Below are positions 1-11,500 of a stretch of DNA of 64,000 nucleotides, piece by piece. Position numbers and translations under genes: made by a program. Each line of letters opens with the position of its first letter. The first letter of the stretch is position 1. The stretch is from positions 984,001-1,048,000 of the forward strand of contig JACEFZ010024497.1 in NCBI GenBank assembly GCA_014155875.1, written 5' to 3'. The notes under the pieces are model-generated. The model saw nothing but the letters and a program-made list of their open reading frames with translations. It did no database searches and was not told the DNA's origin. Origin of the DNA: Cepaea nemoralis (taxonomy: Eukaryota > Mollusca > Gastropoda > Stylommatophora > Helicidae).

Positions 1-480
1 TACATTTTGGCGGGTTACGTTTAATATTTTATTTACTTTCACTTTACCGTTACCCACTACTAACTAGTAACTCTTATAATAATCAATATCAAGCATTCTT
101 AGAATGTAATAAATCGTAAAGAACTGATAGTACAAGGAACATGTTAACATTCTTTTAACCCCAATCGGTACTTAAATTAATCAACAATGTTATTTATAGT
201 AGTTGGCAATTTTCTAGACATTGTTGTGAACTCCCTTCATTTCTCTTAGATTTCTAGATTGTGAATGAAATGTTGGTTATTATTAATTTCTTGTAATGCA
301 GACATTCACTGAGTGAGTCAGTGATTGATATTAATTATTTTCAATTTAAAGTTGAGAGTAACAACTGCTTGGTAGAGAAGAGTTGAGTGAAGTATGTAAG
401 GCATGAAATAACCAATGGGCAGTTAGTGTTTTGTTTGGCATAGAATAAATTAACATCTAGTCAGTTGTCATTACTTACTA
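1..480. other. AT-rich sequence, nothing recognised
   Basis: I see no coding exon, tandem repeat or recognisable transposon here. It lies upstream of the host gene and could hold 5' UTR or promoter sequence, but nothing shows this. Confidence 0.4.
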
Positions 481-494
481 GTCATATATTCATC

Positions 495-565
495 AGAGGG
501 TGGTGTAGTTGAGAAGCTAAAGACTTGGCTTCAGGTTAAGAAGGAACTAGGTTTGAATCCCAGCA
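495..565 (+). repeat. tRNA-like SINE head (weak)
   Basis: The stretch has an A-box-like run (GTGTAGTTGAGAAG) and, about 40 bases later, a B-box-like AGGTTTGAATCCC. That is the arrangement expected of a tRNA-derived SINE head. No tail or target duplication was identified, so this is tentative. Confidence 0.35.
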
Positions 566-639
566 TAAGCCATAAGGCTTGCAGTTTGGCAAGAACCATT
601 GGTGTCTAATGATATTACATGTCTCTCTGATCTGATTTA

Positions 640-893
640 TTTGGTAGTGAGGATGGATATGTAGACAGTCACAATTTTTGGGGCATGTTATGAGAAGAAA
701 TGATCTGGAGAACTTGGTGACAACTGGTAAGATCGAGGAGAACAGATCAAGGGGAAGACCTAGAAGCAAGTACCTGGATGGCTTAGCCTTGTGGCATGGT
801 CGAGACAGAAACAAGGAGCTGATCCACGACTCTGGTGATCGAGTGAGATGGCAGAACATGACCGGCCACGCTTACCGGTATGGCACATGATGG
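640..893 (+). pseudogene. LINE fragment: C-terminal tail of a non-LTR reverse transcriptase
   Basis: The translation contains GHVMRRNDLENLVTTGKIEE, then RGRPRSKYLDGLA and a closing YRYGT stop. This post-thumb tail is characteristic of RTE-like LINE polyproteins. Only the tail is present, as expected of a 5'-truncated copy. Related tails occur at about 26.25-26.35 kb, 26.64-26.8 kb (inverted) and 59.8-60.2 kb. It has no cellular function. Confidence 0.7.
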
Positions 894-1044
894 ATGGATG
901 GATCAATTAACACATGATTTGAAAGTAGATTTATGAGTGTCAGAGCTGGTAACACTACAGAGATTAGTTCCGTGACACAATAACTTTTCTCACCTTCTCT
1001 GGTATTCTCTGTCAGTTTAGTTCTGGACATACAAGAGATTGTCT

Positions 1045-1790
1045 AACTGTTATACAATTGAAGGCTGTCCATGAGTTTGCGTATTTGGGGTAGATAATAT
1101 CAGATAACCTTTCCTTAGAGATAGAAATCGACAGATGCATTTGAAAGGCAGCCAAAACACTTTCCAGGCTAAGAGAGTTTGGGAGAACAATAGACTAATA
1201 GAGTGTACAAAAGTCCAAGTATATAGAGCATGTGTTGTTAGCACGCTACTTTATGAGTCTGAATCCTGGACCTTGTACTCATGACAGGAAAGAAAGTTGA
1301 ATTCCTTCCACATTAGATGTTTGAGACATATCCTGGGCATATCGTGGAAAGACCATATAACAAACAAACATATGCTTGAAAGAGCGGATATTACCACAGT
1401 GCACTCCTTCCTCTAGCAGAGACGCCTCCAGTGGCTGGGCCATGTATCTAGAATGGATGAACATATTCCCCTAGCCACTGGGAAAAGGCCAACTGGAAGA
1501 CCCCAAATGCGATATAAGGATGTGTGTAAACAAGATATGAAAACCCTTGGCATAGATCCAGACACGTGGGAAAGAGTTGCAGCAGACAGATGTTCCTAGA
1601 GTAGAGATGTACAAAATGGACTGGTGCTCTTTGAGCACAATCTGATCCAACAAACTGAGGATAGGAGGCACAGGCATAAAATGCAGTCACTGACTGCAGT
1701 ACCTGCCTCGTCTTACAGATGAAACTGTGACAGAGATTGTAAATCTCGCATTGGACTATACAGTTACCAGGTGTCAGGTGTCTTCCCAGC
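1045..1790 (+). pseudogene. Decayed LINE reverse transcriptase C-terminus
   Basis: Reading + strand frames with shifts gives RHILGISWKDHITNKHML, RRLQWLGHVSRMDEHIPLA, GRPQMRYKDVCKQDMKTLG and DTWERVAADRCS. This order (Leu-Gly-His tail, basic GRP, KD, W..VA..R) is the conserved C-terminus of many animal LINE reverse transcriptases. In-frame stops show it is dead. Its relative at 17.88-18.33 kb on the other strand ends in a C2H2 finger. The catalytic RT core is absent. Confidence 0.65.
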
Positions 1791-1859
1791 GGCACAACTC
1801 TATAGTCCTATAATACTGAAATAGGCCTACTAGTACTACTATACAGTTGAGAATCATAT

Positions 1860-2000
1860 AGCAGAGAAATGATGCTGGGTGGAGTTGGGTAGTGGCATGG
1901 AGGAACATTAGCAGTGGAATTGATCCAGAACACCTGGAACTGAGATCTGTGGAGATAAATGAATGCCAATGCCTGTTGTAGCTTGGATTTTATAGATCCC
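1860..2000 (+). pseudogene. Short LINE tail remnant
   Basis: The sequence can be read as a degenerate ELIQNTWN..DLWR.MNA motif, matching the better preserved tail at 15110-15345. It is very short and interrupted by stops. Confidence 0.4.
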
Positions 2001-3411
2001 TACCCTTTACCTTCTTTTGTTCACTTGAAATTTATCTTTATCTGCAATGTGGTCAACTGTATGAACTTCACCATTCTTTTAGTTCCCTCAGTGGTCCAGA
2101 GAGTTTATCCTCCGTTGTTGTTTCTTTAAGCCTGAAGGTTTGCCTAGATGTGTCATATTTTGTCCAGTTTTAGACTGATCGGCTATCTGTGGCACCAATC
2201 CACATGTGCACATAGCTGATTCACCAATCTTGAATTTTGTGTACATGTGGTTGTGTAATCAATTATGTCCTGTTCTGAGACACATAACAATGATTTCTTC
2301 TGGTCTGTTCATAAAAGGGTAATTGTCTTGTGCTGGTTTTGGTGGTTTTCAGATTGATGATTCTTTTCTTTTGATGGTATGTGACAGGTACATCAGGTTG
2401 TTCTGTTGCTCCTTCCTTAGCTAGTTGATCAGCTCTCTCATTTCTGGCACTGTATGGTGACCTTACAATGGCTGGCTTGATCAGAAAGTAGTGTCCATAG
2501 TATTGGCAATTTCTCAGACTGAAGTGTCATGAATACTCATTTTGCATCTGTCATTAGCACCACAGGCTATGTACCATGATTGCTAATCAGTCATTTCTCT
2601 GTTGCTATCTTGATTGCCTGAATTTCTGCATCATAGTTATAACTGTACTTTCCTTTTGATACTCTAGCCATGTCCCTGGCATTATTTGGATACTCTATGT
2701 ACATTTCTGCTTCTCCATTTCTAACGTTTTGAGCTGACCTATCTGTGTAGACTCAGATCCAGAGGTGCTCTGGTTAATCTTAATCAAGGAGACTGAGAGT
2801 GGCTGTTCTGCATTGTACATTGATCTGTTCTTCACTGTACATTGGTTTGCTCTTCCTTGTCGAATATTCTTTTCATTTTTGTCTGGATTTGTACTGGTAG
2901 TAGGTTACTCTTTCCAAGTATTTCTTTCTGGAGTTGTTTTCAGGGGGATACCAACTGTGGCCAGATCAACGATTTCTCTGCAGAATTGTTTGGCCTGATG
3001 GATAAAACTACTTCCTTTCAGTTGCGCCATAGCTAGGTTTTCACATCTTTCTACATAGGGTGGCCTGGCATGCTGAGGAACTTTTCTGCTTGTATTAGCG
3101 TTTTTGAATATTTGCGCTCTCTTATTGCTTGTATCCTCCCCATTTTCTCCATCTCTACTATAGGAATAGTTGTCGTCCCTCTCCTAGTGACTGACTCTGA
3201 GTGCTTGGCCAAGATTTTGAAGTGTCCAGCTCTTGTATTTTCCTGCTGGCTCCCCATATGGTTCCACTTAATTTTCTCAGGGTGATTATCTTCCTGCTAT
3301 AGTTGATGTGTTTTGTCCATGTCATCAAATATTACTCCAAGGTGTGTGGGTTCTTTATCTTCTTTTAGGGTTATTCCATTTTTATTCCATTTCCCAGTCC
3401 TCCACTGGTTG

Positions 3412-3998
3412 AAATGTGTGGCCTGAGATCTTCTGACTGAGAATCTGCGATTGGTGTTAAGGTGTGTCTCTTGAATGCATGCCACATCTATTCTGTCTTT
3501 ATGAAGATGATGTGATAAGGGGACTTTCTTGTTAAAAACTCCTTCAGCATCCCACTGTAGTATGTTGAGTGTCCGGGGTGTTTGGTCAATAGCTCTTAAC
3601 GTACTCCTCTGTGCCTTAACTCCACAGCACAGGGGAAGGTGACCACCAGTAGTCATGGGTGGACCCCCTCGAGGCAGGGGGCCGGCACTATCACCACGTG
3701 ATGGGACTTCACGGGATTAGCACCATGAATTAAGTTACGTTGCACTGCTTTGTCAAGCTTGTGGCTCGGTACATCCGATTTCAACAAGCATTTTTTCGGG
3801 TGTGCTTTTCCTAGCCTTTGACTGTCCCCAGTCTACCTACAAGGCAGCAGGTGTGTGTCACTTGGTCTGGTTCCTCTCCCTTGACCTGTCCAACATGGAT
3901 GTCCCTACCAGTAGCTGTGCTACCGTCGGCATAGCTCTTGGGGTCATTAGAACACGCAAGCCCCTCTATCTCGTCATGGTGGACACACGGCAGAGGGG
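3412..3998 (-). mobile_element. LINE A copy 3: 5' end only, inserted in LINE B
   Basis: On the minus strand this begins CCCCTCTGCCGTG, the same 5' terminus as the LINE A copy at 42390. It continues through the 5' leader and the start of the endonuclease (MTTGGHLPLCCG, ILQWDAEG, CIQETHLNTN). Homology to LINE A stops near 3412 and the reading runs straight into LINE B thumb sequence. Retention of the 5' end with loss of the 3' end is the reverse of ordinary LINE truncation. A later deletion joining LINE A to LINE B explains it, because the RT core of LINE B is missing at the same place. Confidence 0.8.
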
Positions 3999-4201
3999 CT
4001 TTCCCTGATTTTAGAAGTATCATGATTTGCTTCTCTCCAGGTTTGTGTAACTCTGTCTAAGGTCCAGCAATTGTTGAAGATCTGCAGCAGCGTTGTTTTG
4101 GCCATTGTTCCTAGGTTCTTGATCATTACATTGGATATACCATTGGCTCCTTGATATTGCTAGTTCTAGTTCAGAGTGTGAAGGTCTCTCATATACTATA
4201 T

Positions 4202-4343
4202 CTTCTTCTGCGTTCATCCTGATTTTTATTTTTCCGGATGTGACTGTGTTGTGCCTGTTTACAGCAGAGCTGCGTTCTTGCGCCGTTAGGCAGACACATC
4301 CGACTTCTGCGGGCATTTGTTGACCGGGTTAACCTTCCCGGGG
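4202..4343 (-). mobile_element. LINE A-tail SINE, full-length copy (142 bp)
   Basis: The minus strand starts CCCCGGGAAGGTTAAC and ends in a GAAG-rich tail. It is flanked on both sides by the 11-bp direct repeat ATATACTATAT (4191-4201 and 4344-4354), so this is an independent retroposition into LINE B. Its whole sequence matches the last ~142 bp of LINE A. I find no clear pol III A or B box. Confidence 0.9.
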
Positions 4344-4499
4344 ATATACTATATAATTCTATGCTATTTCTTTCAAATCTTTTGTTTCTCTGGACTAGTT
4401 TTCATGTTGTTATCTTGTGCGAGTCCGCAAAATGGTCAGCTGTTTTCTTTCCTGTTAAGATGTTTCTATCTTTATGTAGTGCAATCTTTGACCACTCCA

Positions 4500-6064
4500 A
4501 GATAAGCGGCTACAGAATCATTACGATGCAGAATACTGTTGGCAAGCTACTGGAGAAAATTGTAGCACACAGACTTGCTTGGGACTTGGAACAGCTCGGC
4601 TGCTTCCCGCCCACACTTGGAGGATACAGACGCAACAAAGAGTCATGGCTGAATGCGGCGGTCTTTGCTCAAGATGTTTACGAAGGATTTCAGGTCAGAG
4701 AAGAGACATGTGCGGCCGCCATAGACTTAGAGAACGCATATAACAGAGTATCTTTCGAGCACTTGATGCAAACCCTCCTCAGACTGAAAGTGCACCCTCA
4801 CCTTGTACGATGGATAGCTGCAGTTCTACTCCAAAGGAAGGTGGTGCTAAGATGCGGGAGTTGGTCCTCTGAGCCGATAACGATATGTCCAGGATTGCCG
4901 CAGGGTTCACCACTGTCACCAGTACTATTCAACGTGTATACGGTGCCAATCACTGAACAACAGTTGGATGGGAGGGGTAGGACTCTATCATTCATTGACG
5001 ACATCCTCGTGTATCGACAGGGTCGAGATAGACAGGCGGTTGCCAACCATATGCAGGGCGAACTAGATCGAATTTCCTCATGGTGTGCTGATGCCGACGC
5101 CCTTGTCAACCCTGCAAAGGCAACGGTTACATGGTTCTCACTAAACAACCATATTGTGAAAACAGACCTGCCGGCAGTAAGAATGGATGGGAGCATTCTG
5201 AGTAGAACCCAGTCAATGACATATCTTGGCGTGAGGCTTGATCGTAGCCTGTCCTTCAGAGATCATGTCGATTATGTCATAACGAAGGCTCGAAAAGGTT
5301 TGGCAGCAATGAGAGTCATGGCGACTGCCAATATCGAGCAAAGACTGCTATTACTTCTGTTCCAAGGACTTGTGCTTTCACGCATCGAGTATGCCCTGGC
5401 CATCCTCACTGTCAGCCCTACACAGATTGGAAGACTTGAAAAGGTACAAAACGAAGCCATGCGCATCATTTTGGGCTGCACGAGAGACACCAGCTGTGTA
5501 GCAATGAGATACCTCCTTGACTTCCCGACAATGGAACACAGGATCAAGATCTGGAGAGCTCGTGCATACTTAAAAATAAGTGCAGATGAGCAGCACCCTC
5601 TGCATGACGCTGTATTCAGAGAAAAGGGTGACAGGCTAAAGAGGGGCAAATCATGGATGGGTCGGGCGGAAGATGTCGTCGGACAGGTCTGCAGTCTAAC
5701 CAGTATCAACCCCGGCAAGGAATGGGTGCTGGTGCCTCCAGCTTTTAAGTGTACCTTCTCCTGCATTATCACACTCGACAGACGGTGCAGAGAGCAGAAC
5801 CCTGCCGCTGTCAACGCAGAGGTTAACGCGCTCATCTATGATCACTCAGATAGCCCCGAAGTGCTCATCTATACAGATGGATCTGTTGTAAAGCAGCAGA
5901 GAAGTGCGTGGGCATTTACAGCCCGTTCAGCGGGCCGAACCGTTCAAGAATCCAGTGGTGCCCACTCTATGACCACGAGCAGCATGACGATAGGAGGTGA
6001 TGGCAGTTACACAGGCTTTCATATGGCTGGAATCACAGCATTATACCAACGTGTGTGTACTAAG
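4500..6064 (+). pseudogene. LINE C reverse transcriptase and start of RNase H
   Basis: One long frame of about 520 codons encodes RT from motif 2 onward. Recognisable landmarks are AAIDLENAYNRV (motif A, with Asp), GLPQGSPLSPVLFNVY (motif B) and FIDDILVY (motif C, with both catalytic Asp residues and Ile instead of the usual Ala). The thumb follows with YLGVRLDRSLSF and IEYALAIL. RNase H opens with IYTDGSVV near 5870. The upstream part of the open frame (4361-4490) is LINE B read in the other strand and is not part of this protein. The frame is lost near 5985-6064 and resumes in the next entry. N-terminal endonuclease is absent. Confidence 0.85.
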
Positions 6065-6523
6065 TGATTCAATGAGCATGATTCAGAAGGTCGAAGCTGG
6101 ATCTGTACGTAGACAGTGGACTGAGTCGCTGCGGAAGTCTGCTGTCCGCAAAGTCACCTTCATCTTCGTCCCGGGACATGCGGGAGTCGAGGGAAATGAA
6201 CGAGCTGATAAATTGGCTGGCTCTGCACTCCCTGTAGATGGCCAGCCCATGGATCGTGCGGATGTTATTAACGCCCTTAAAGATATGGCGAGAACAGAGG
6301 ATTTTGACGCCAGTGATTCCACATCGCTCTCCAGGATGAAAGACCTGGGAGTAAGAATCGGCACAGCCAGACGCGAGAGGTACATCGGGAAAACAAAGCG
6401 CCTCGTCAACCAACACAGAACTGGCACTATTAGCCACCGGACGCTGATGCATATGCTGGGGGGAGGATCTGAGCACCTATGGACATGTCCGGAGTGCAAC
6501 GAAGATACCCCAACTGATAACTG
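5997..6523 (+). pseudogene. LINE C RNase H, downstream part, after frameshift
   Basis: The frame continues the RNase H fold: TQAFIWLESQ, VCVLSDSMSMI (catalytic Asp) and VPGHAGVEGNERADKLAG (His and final Asp). A start of a Cys-rich finger follows (LWTCPECNED). It overlaps the previous frame, so a single indel separates two halves of one domain. The open frame runs into the flanking target duplication. Confidence 0.8.
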
Positions 6524-7599
6524 AATCTTTGAGTTTCTCCCTGTGCCTTCATCGTTAAGTTGTTTTACTAGCTTCCACAACTTCCTTGTGCCTCTTTCAT
6601 AGTTCAGTGACTGTTTTCTCCTGCCAGCTTTTCCGTCTAGCCTGCAGCTTGGCAATTTGGCTTTTGCTAGTATTTATTGTGGTGCTCTTGGTTGGATTTG
6701 GTTTCTGCTAGCTTTCCACATACTTCATCATTATGTAATTGCTCTAGTTCACTACTCCAGTATGGTTTATATTTACAAGTACCTCTTAGTACTGTTTCTC
6801 GTGCTGCTTTTAGTATGCATTTACCGAGGTCTTCAACTACTTTCTTAATATATTTATCTGTGTTAAAATTTTGGTGCAATGTTTATACATTGCCCAGTCT
6901 GCTTTCTTGTAATTTCACGTCGAGATGGTGCTGCTTTCACTTACAAGCTTATTTTCTACAATTAGAAAGACTGGCCTATGGTCACTGCTGCTGAATTCCC
7001 AACAATTGCTGAATTGTTTCCCAACAATTTGGGTGATTGATGTTCCATTTCAGATCTGGTGAATGAAAATCCAGGTCAGGTGTAGTTGTGGTGTGCCATG
7101 ATTTCGAGTAGAAGGTATGTGGGTCAGATGGCTTGTTAATCAAAAACAATCTATTCTCATCCTGCCAGTCTTCCAGTCTCTCTCTTCATTATTACTGTGC
7201 CATTGACTCACGGTTAACTCTTCTCCTGTTAGTTAAAATAGTTCAATATTGTTAAGGCCAGGAGTGGTCTTTTGCTACCAGAGGTGATGAAAGCACAAGT
7301 CATGGGTTTTTGGCAAGGTTGAGTGCTTATCTTCAACTCTGGGCTCCTGCCTGTAACAGCAATTTGGAACCACCCTCCACCTGTTTTGGGAGGTAAATGT
7401 TCAGTCTTACTGGCTGGTATGGATGATTCATTCTCTTCACAATGCTGATTTTCTAGTGCTATTGTGTATTAATGTTCTATCTTTTCATATAGTGGTGCAA
7501 GGCTGGTTTTTGTTTCTTTGCTGATATCTTTTGTCCATTAATGTTAGGAATGATTTCATATTTAAGTAGTGCATCATGACTTACAGATAGTGAACGCAA

Positions 7600-7790
7600 T
7601 ATCTTAATCCTGACATACAGGGTTCAAAGGTAGCTGCAGGCAATTTGAGAGCAGGTCATTTTGCCTTGATTTTCACAATGGTATGAGCATTGGCTATTCA
7701 GAAAGCAGTGGTAAATATCTGAACATAAAATTGCCTAGAAAATCACAAGCAGGCAGTAAATTTTGGGATTGATTTTGATGTTCTGCAAAT
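7600..7790 (+). repeat. SINE family S2, degraded copy
   Basis: The segment matches, with many differences, the body of copies at 29.9, 40.9 and 60.7 kb: a TTCAGAAAGCA block, a CTGAACRT block, AATCACA, and a GGGRTTGA block. It lies between LINE B and the first coding exon of the host gene. The tRNA-like head is not recognisable here. Confidence 0.5.
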
Positions 7791-8195
7791 GGCATGCTAC
7801 TAATTTACATGTATAGTAGTACCGGTATTTACATACATTTATGGTATAATTCTTTATTTGGATCTTGCATTACTTATTATGCATTTCATGTGCACATTGT
7901 ACACTGTAAAAATCCCTTAGCAGTTGGAAACCGTAAAGAGTACACTGAAACTGATGATAGTTATCCTGGTCAAATTTTAACAGTTTGAAAAATTGCCCAC
8001 AATAGAATATTTATAAAATATACATCTCTTATATTGATAGGGAAATGACTACATAAATAGAATACTTTTATGGGCACTCACAATGCTTGATTTATGATGG
8101 AGTGACGTGTTTTAAGAAATGTGTTATCATGCCTGCTTTCAGACTGAAAAATCTGACACAGTGTTTGATTCTTCTGTTTTGCTGTTTTTGTTTAG

Positions 8196-8299
8196 AGATG
8201 AATCACCATTACCCAGATAATTACCATGGGTATGGACACAGTGCTCCCAGCATGCCTAATATAGGATATAATGGAGGCTATGGCGAGCAAACTGCAATG
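8196..8299 (+). CDS. TCF20/RAI1-like: TCF20/RAI1-like protein, exon 1 (first coding exon)
   Basis: A pyrimidine-rich tract ending TTTAG at 8191-8195 gives the acceptor. The exon carries two bases and then ATG at 8198. Thirty-four codons follow, rich in His, Tyr, Gly and Asn (MNHHYPDNYHGYGHS...), ending in Met before the donor GTTAGT at 8300. The phase is 0, which matches exon 2. An upstream non-coding exon must exist because an acceptor precedes the ATG, but I cannot place it. This low-complexity N-terminus resembles the start of TCF20/RAI1 proteins. The initiator is the first ATG of the exon and is an inference. Confidence 0.7.
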
Positions 8300-8505
8300 G
8301 TTAGTACTGTTTTGTGACATTAATGTAAGATCAGATATATATTAGAGCAGACTGCAATGTTTAGTACTGTTTCATCACATTAATATAAGATAAGATATAT
8401 ATTAGAGCAAACTGCAATGGTTATTAGTACTGTTTCATCACATTAATGTAAGATCAGATATATATATTAGAGCAAACTGCAATGGTTAGTACTGTTTCAT
8501 CACAT
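8285..8505 (+). repeat. 60-bp tandem repeat that includes the exon 1 splice donor
   Basis: Copies start at 8285, 8345, 8405 and 8470. Each begins GAGCARACTGCAATG, which are the last 15 bases of exon 1, and continues with GTTAGTACTGTTT, the donor and first intron bases. The third copy has 3-bp and 2-bp insertions. The array is interrupted at 8506 by LINE A copy 1 and resumes at 13143. Copy 2 has TTTAGT in place of GTTAGT, so its donor is dead. Copy 4 keeps an intact GTTAGT. Confidence 0.9.
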
Positions 8506-8586
8506 GTTAATCGTTATGGTGCTAATCCCGTGAAGTCCCATCAGGCGGCGATAGTGCCGGGCCCCCTGCCTCGAGGGGGTCCACCC

Positions 8587-11500
8587 ATGACTACTGGTGG
8601 TCACCTTCCCCTGTGCTGTGGAGTCAAGGCACAGAGGAGTAGGTTAAGAGCTATTGACCAAATACCCCGGACACTCAACATACTACAGTGGAATGCCGAA
8701 GGAGTTTACAAGAAGAAAGACTCCCTAACACGGCGTCTTCATAAAGATAGAATAGATGTGGCATGCATTCAAGAGACACACCTCAACGCCAATCACAAAT
8801 TCTCAGTCAGAGGATATCAGGCCACACGCTTCGACCGCGAAGGACACAAAGGAGGAGTTCTAATACTTACACGAAATACAATACCTTGCAGCGAAGTATC
8901 TGTGATCTCTGACAACCAAACGGAAATTATAGGTGTTGATATAATGATAAAGGACGTGAAAATAAGAATCTACAATCTTTATAGCCCAGCAGATAAGGAC
9001 CTTACACTCTCAAACATGAAAATAACTGACACAAACTGCATTATTGTCGGAGACTTTAATAGCCGTTCAGAAAGATGGGGATACCCAGATACTGACAAAA
9101 GAGGAGATGAATTGGAGGACTGGGAAATAGACTCAAATCTCCATCTACTCAACACAACGGATGACACACCGAGCTTCTACTCCAGAAGATGGCTTACCAC
9201 TTCTACTCCAGACTTAGCTTTCTGCACAGGAGACATCCTCCACAAATCGATCGCCATGTGCTGAACCAATTAGCAGGTAGTGACCACAGACCAATCAAGC
9301 TTGTAATGAATATGGAGTATGTTCCACAGGAGCAAAAGCCCTTGCCCCGCTGGAATTACAAACGAGCAGATTGGGACAGATTTGCCATACTAACAGACAA
9401 ATATTGTGAAAACATAAACACACGATATGGCAACATAAAGCAAATGGTGGAAAGTCTAAACAGAGCGATAATACAGGCAGCCACTGAGTCCATTCCAAGA
9501 GGAGCGAGGAAAAATTACAAACCATACTGGACTGAAGAACTACAAAGTTTGGAGGACAAAGTTGAAGATGCCAGGAAGACAGCAGAGAGAGAACAAACAA
9601 TTGAATCGAATATCTCTCTCAAAGCCATCTCAGCAAAATATAAAAGAACAGTAAATCAAACAACAAGAGATTGTTGGAGGGAAAAAACAGAAAACCTGAA
9701 TTTTGACAGGGATGGAAACAAACTATGGAAACTAGTGAAAGCCATGAACAATGAAGGACCTAGCAACAAACAAATAACAATTAAACAAGGAAATGCCTTG
9801 CTTACAGGAAAAAAGGCTGCAAATGCACTAATGGAACACTATGCAAATGCAAACCACATTGATATTACAACCGAACAGAAGAAAGCAATCAAAGACAAAC
9901 AGATACATCATACAAATACAGAGACAGCAGCAGAATATATGATGGCAAATCTAACAATGGAAGAAATGGAACAGGCAATGAATACCCTAAAAAAGAAGAA
10001 ATCACCAGGAAAGGATGGAATCACAAATGAAATGCTAATAGGACTAGGCACTAAGGCAAAAAAGAAACTACTAGCAGTCCTAAATTACAGCTGGAAGAGG
10101 GGAATAGTCCCACAGGCATGGAAGGAAGCTATACTAATACCAATCCCAAAGAAAGGAAAAGACCTGGAAGAACCAAATGGCTATCGACCTATCAGTCTAC
10201 TTAGCTGTGTAGGAAAATTAATGGAACGCATTATCAATGGCAGGCTAACATGGCATCTGGAAGAAAACAAACTCTTAACACCACACCAAGCAGGATTCAG
10301 AAAGTACAGATCCACTGAAGATCAAATAACCTATATAGCTCAGGAAATAGAGGATGCCTTCCAAGAGAAAAAGCACACACTAGCAGTCTGGATAGATTTA
10401 GAAAAAGCATTTGATAAAGTATGGAAGGAAGGACTGAAAGTAAAACTGCAAAAAATGCATGTTTGTGGGAAAATGTACAAATGGATCAGCCACTATCTTG
10501 AGAACAGAACTGCCAGGACAAAAGTACAAGGACAAACCAGCAAAATGATGCTGTTGGAGCAAGGTGTCCCCCAAGGAGGAGTTCTTTCACCAACATTATT
10601 CCTAGCATATATAAACGACATCACAGAAAATTTTCCAGCCAGAGTACACACATCATCCTTTGCAGATGACCTAGCCATATGGACATCTGAAGAATATATT
10701 AGTACAGCTAACAGCAGAATACAGCAAGCCTTATTAGCACTAGAGGACTGGTCAAAATCATGGCTAGTGAAGATAAGTGAGGAGAAAACAACATGCACAG
10801 TGTTCTCCCTCTCAAATAAAACTCAACAACCTAAGCTGGTATTGAATGGAAAAATATTGCGCCATGAAGAAAATCCAAACTATCTCGGAGTCACCTTTGA
10901 TCGTCGCCTGACATGGAAAACACAGGTTGAGAAAAATCGAACAAGAGCAAGGCAAAGAATGGCAATCATGAAAAAGCTTGCTGGTACAACGTGGGGAGCA
11001 GATGAGAAAGTTCTCAAGAAGTTATATACTGGACGGGTGAGGCCAGTACTGGAATATGGCATTGCAGCTTGGGCAACAGCAGCTAAGTCAAACTTTAACA
11101 AAATAAGTAGAGTCCAAAATCAAGGAATGCGAATCATAACTGGAAGCCTGAAGACAACGCCTATTAATGAACTTGAAAAGATCACTTGTTTACAACCAAT
11201 GCAGGATAGAAGAGATAGCAGAGCCCAGCAACAAGCAGAAAAATTTAGAAGATTGCCAGACCACCCTATGTATAAAAGGTTTAGTGGCTTTGGAAAGGGA
11301 CGACTGAAGCGTAGCAACTTTGTAGAAACTGCAAAACGAAAGATTAGGGCAGATCCCATACTTAACATATCAACAGTCAAACCTATTTACAATGCAGACA
11401 AGTTCCCAGCTTGGAGACAGCAGCAACTGCCTGAGATGATAGAAAACATTCCTGGTATTGAGAAAAAGAACACTCAGCATGAAACCGAAAGAAGAGATAT

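Larger units (their letters stand above)
4492..6523 (+). mobile_element. LINE C fragment (RT + RNase H) nested in LINE B
   Basis: The block has the opposite orientation to LINE B and is flanked by a 9-bp direct repeat AATCTTTGA (4483-4491 and 6524-6532). LINE B coding homology resumes on each side. It starts inside the RT domain (GYRIITMQNTVGKLLEK) and ends inside a C-terminal zinc finger (CPECNEDTPTDN). It is therefore truncated at both ends, and the 3' end may reflect priming on an internal site. The family differs from LINE A and LINE B in sequence. Confidence 0.75.
2045..7470 (-). mobile_element. LINE B: old inverted I-group-like LINE broken by three nested insertions
   Basis: Minus-strand pieces align in order with LINE A at the protein level but are much more divergent. 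The EN end (SSDHRPVFLIV) and RT N-terminal region (KYKPYWSSELEQL; TRKLWKLVKQLNDEGT) lie at about 7470-6533. They continue at 4491-4355 (LTGKKTADHFAD), then 4190-3999 (ILLKSGK), then the RT thumb at about 3411-3060 (PTHLGVIFDD; AEKFLSMPGHPM). A decayed RNase H follows (YTDRSAQN, VVLMTDAK) at about 2750-2400. Intervening blocks are insertions of a SINE (4202-4343), LINE C (4492-6523) and LINE A copy 3 (about 3412-3998). The RT core with FADD is missing. Many stops and shifts show an old dead copy. The 3' boundary near 2045 is approximate. Confidence 0.75.

Noticed and set aside
3297..3656. 119-codon frame as a real chimeric endonuclease-RT gene
   Set aside because: It is the junction of a LINE A 5' fragment with a decayed LINE B thumb. 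There is no RT core, and a stop follows directly.
5272..5835. 187-codon minus-strand frame opposite LINE C
   Set aside because: It is a shadow of the RT coding strand, with no motif of its own.
8087..8317. Open frame of 76 codons starting upstream of exon 1
   Set aside because: The first part crosses a pyrimidine tract and an AG acceptor, and the last codons read into the donor and repeat. Only the middle is exon 1.
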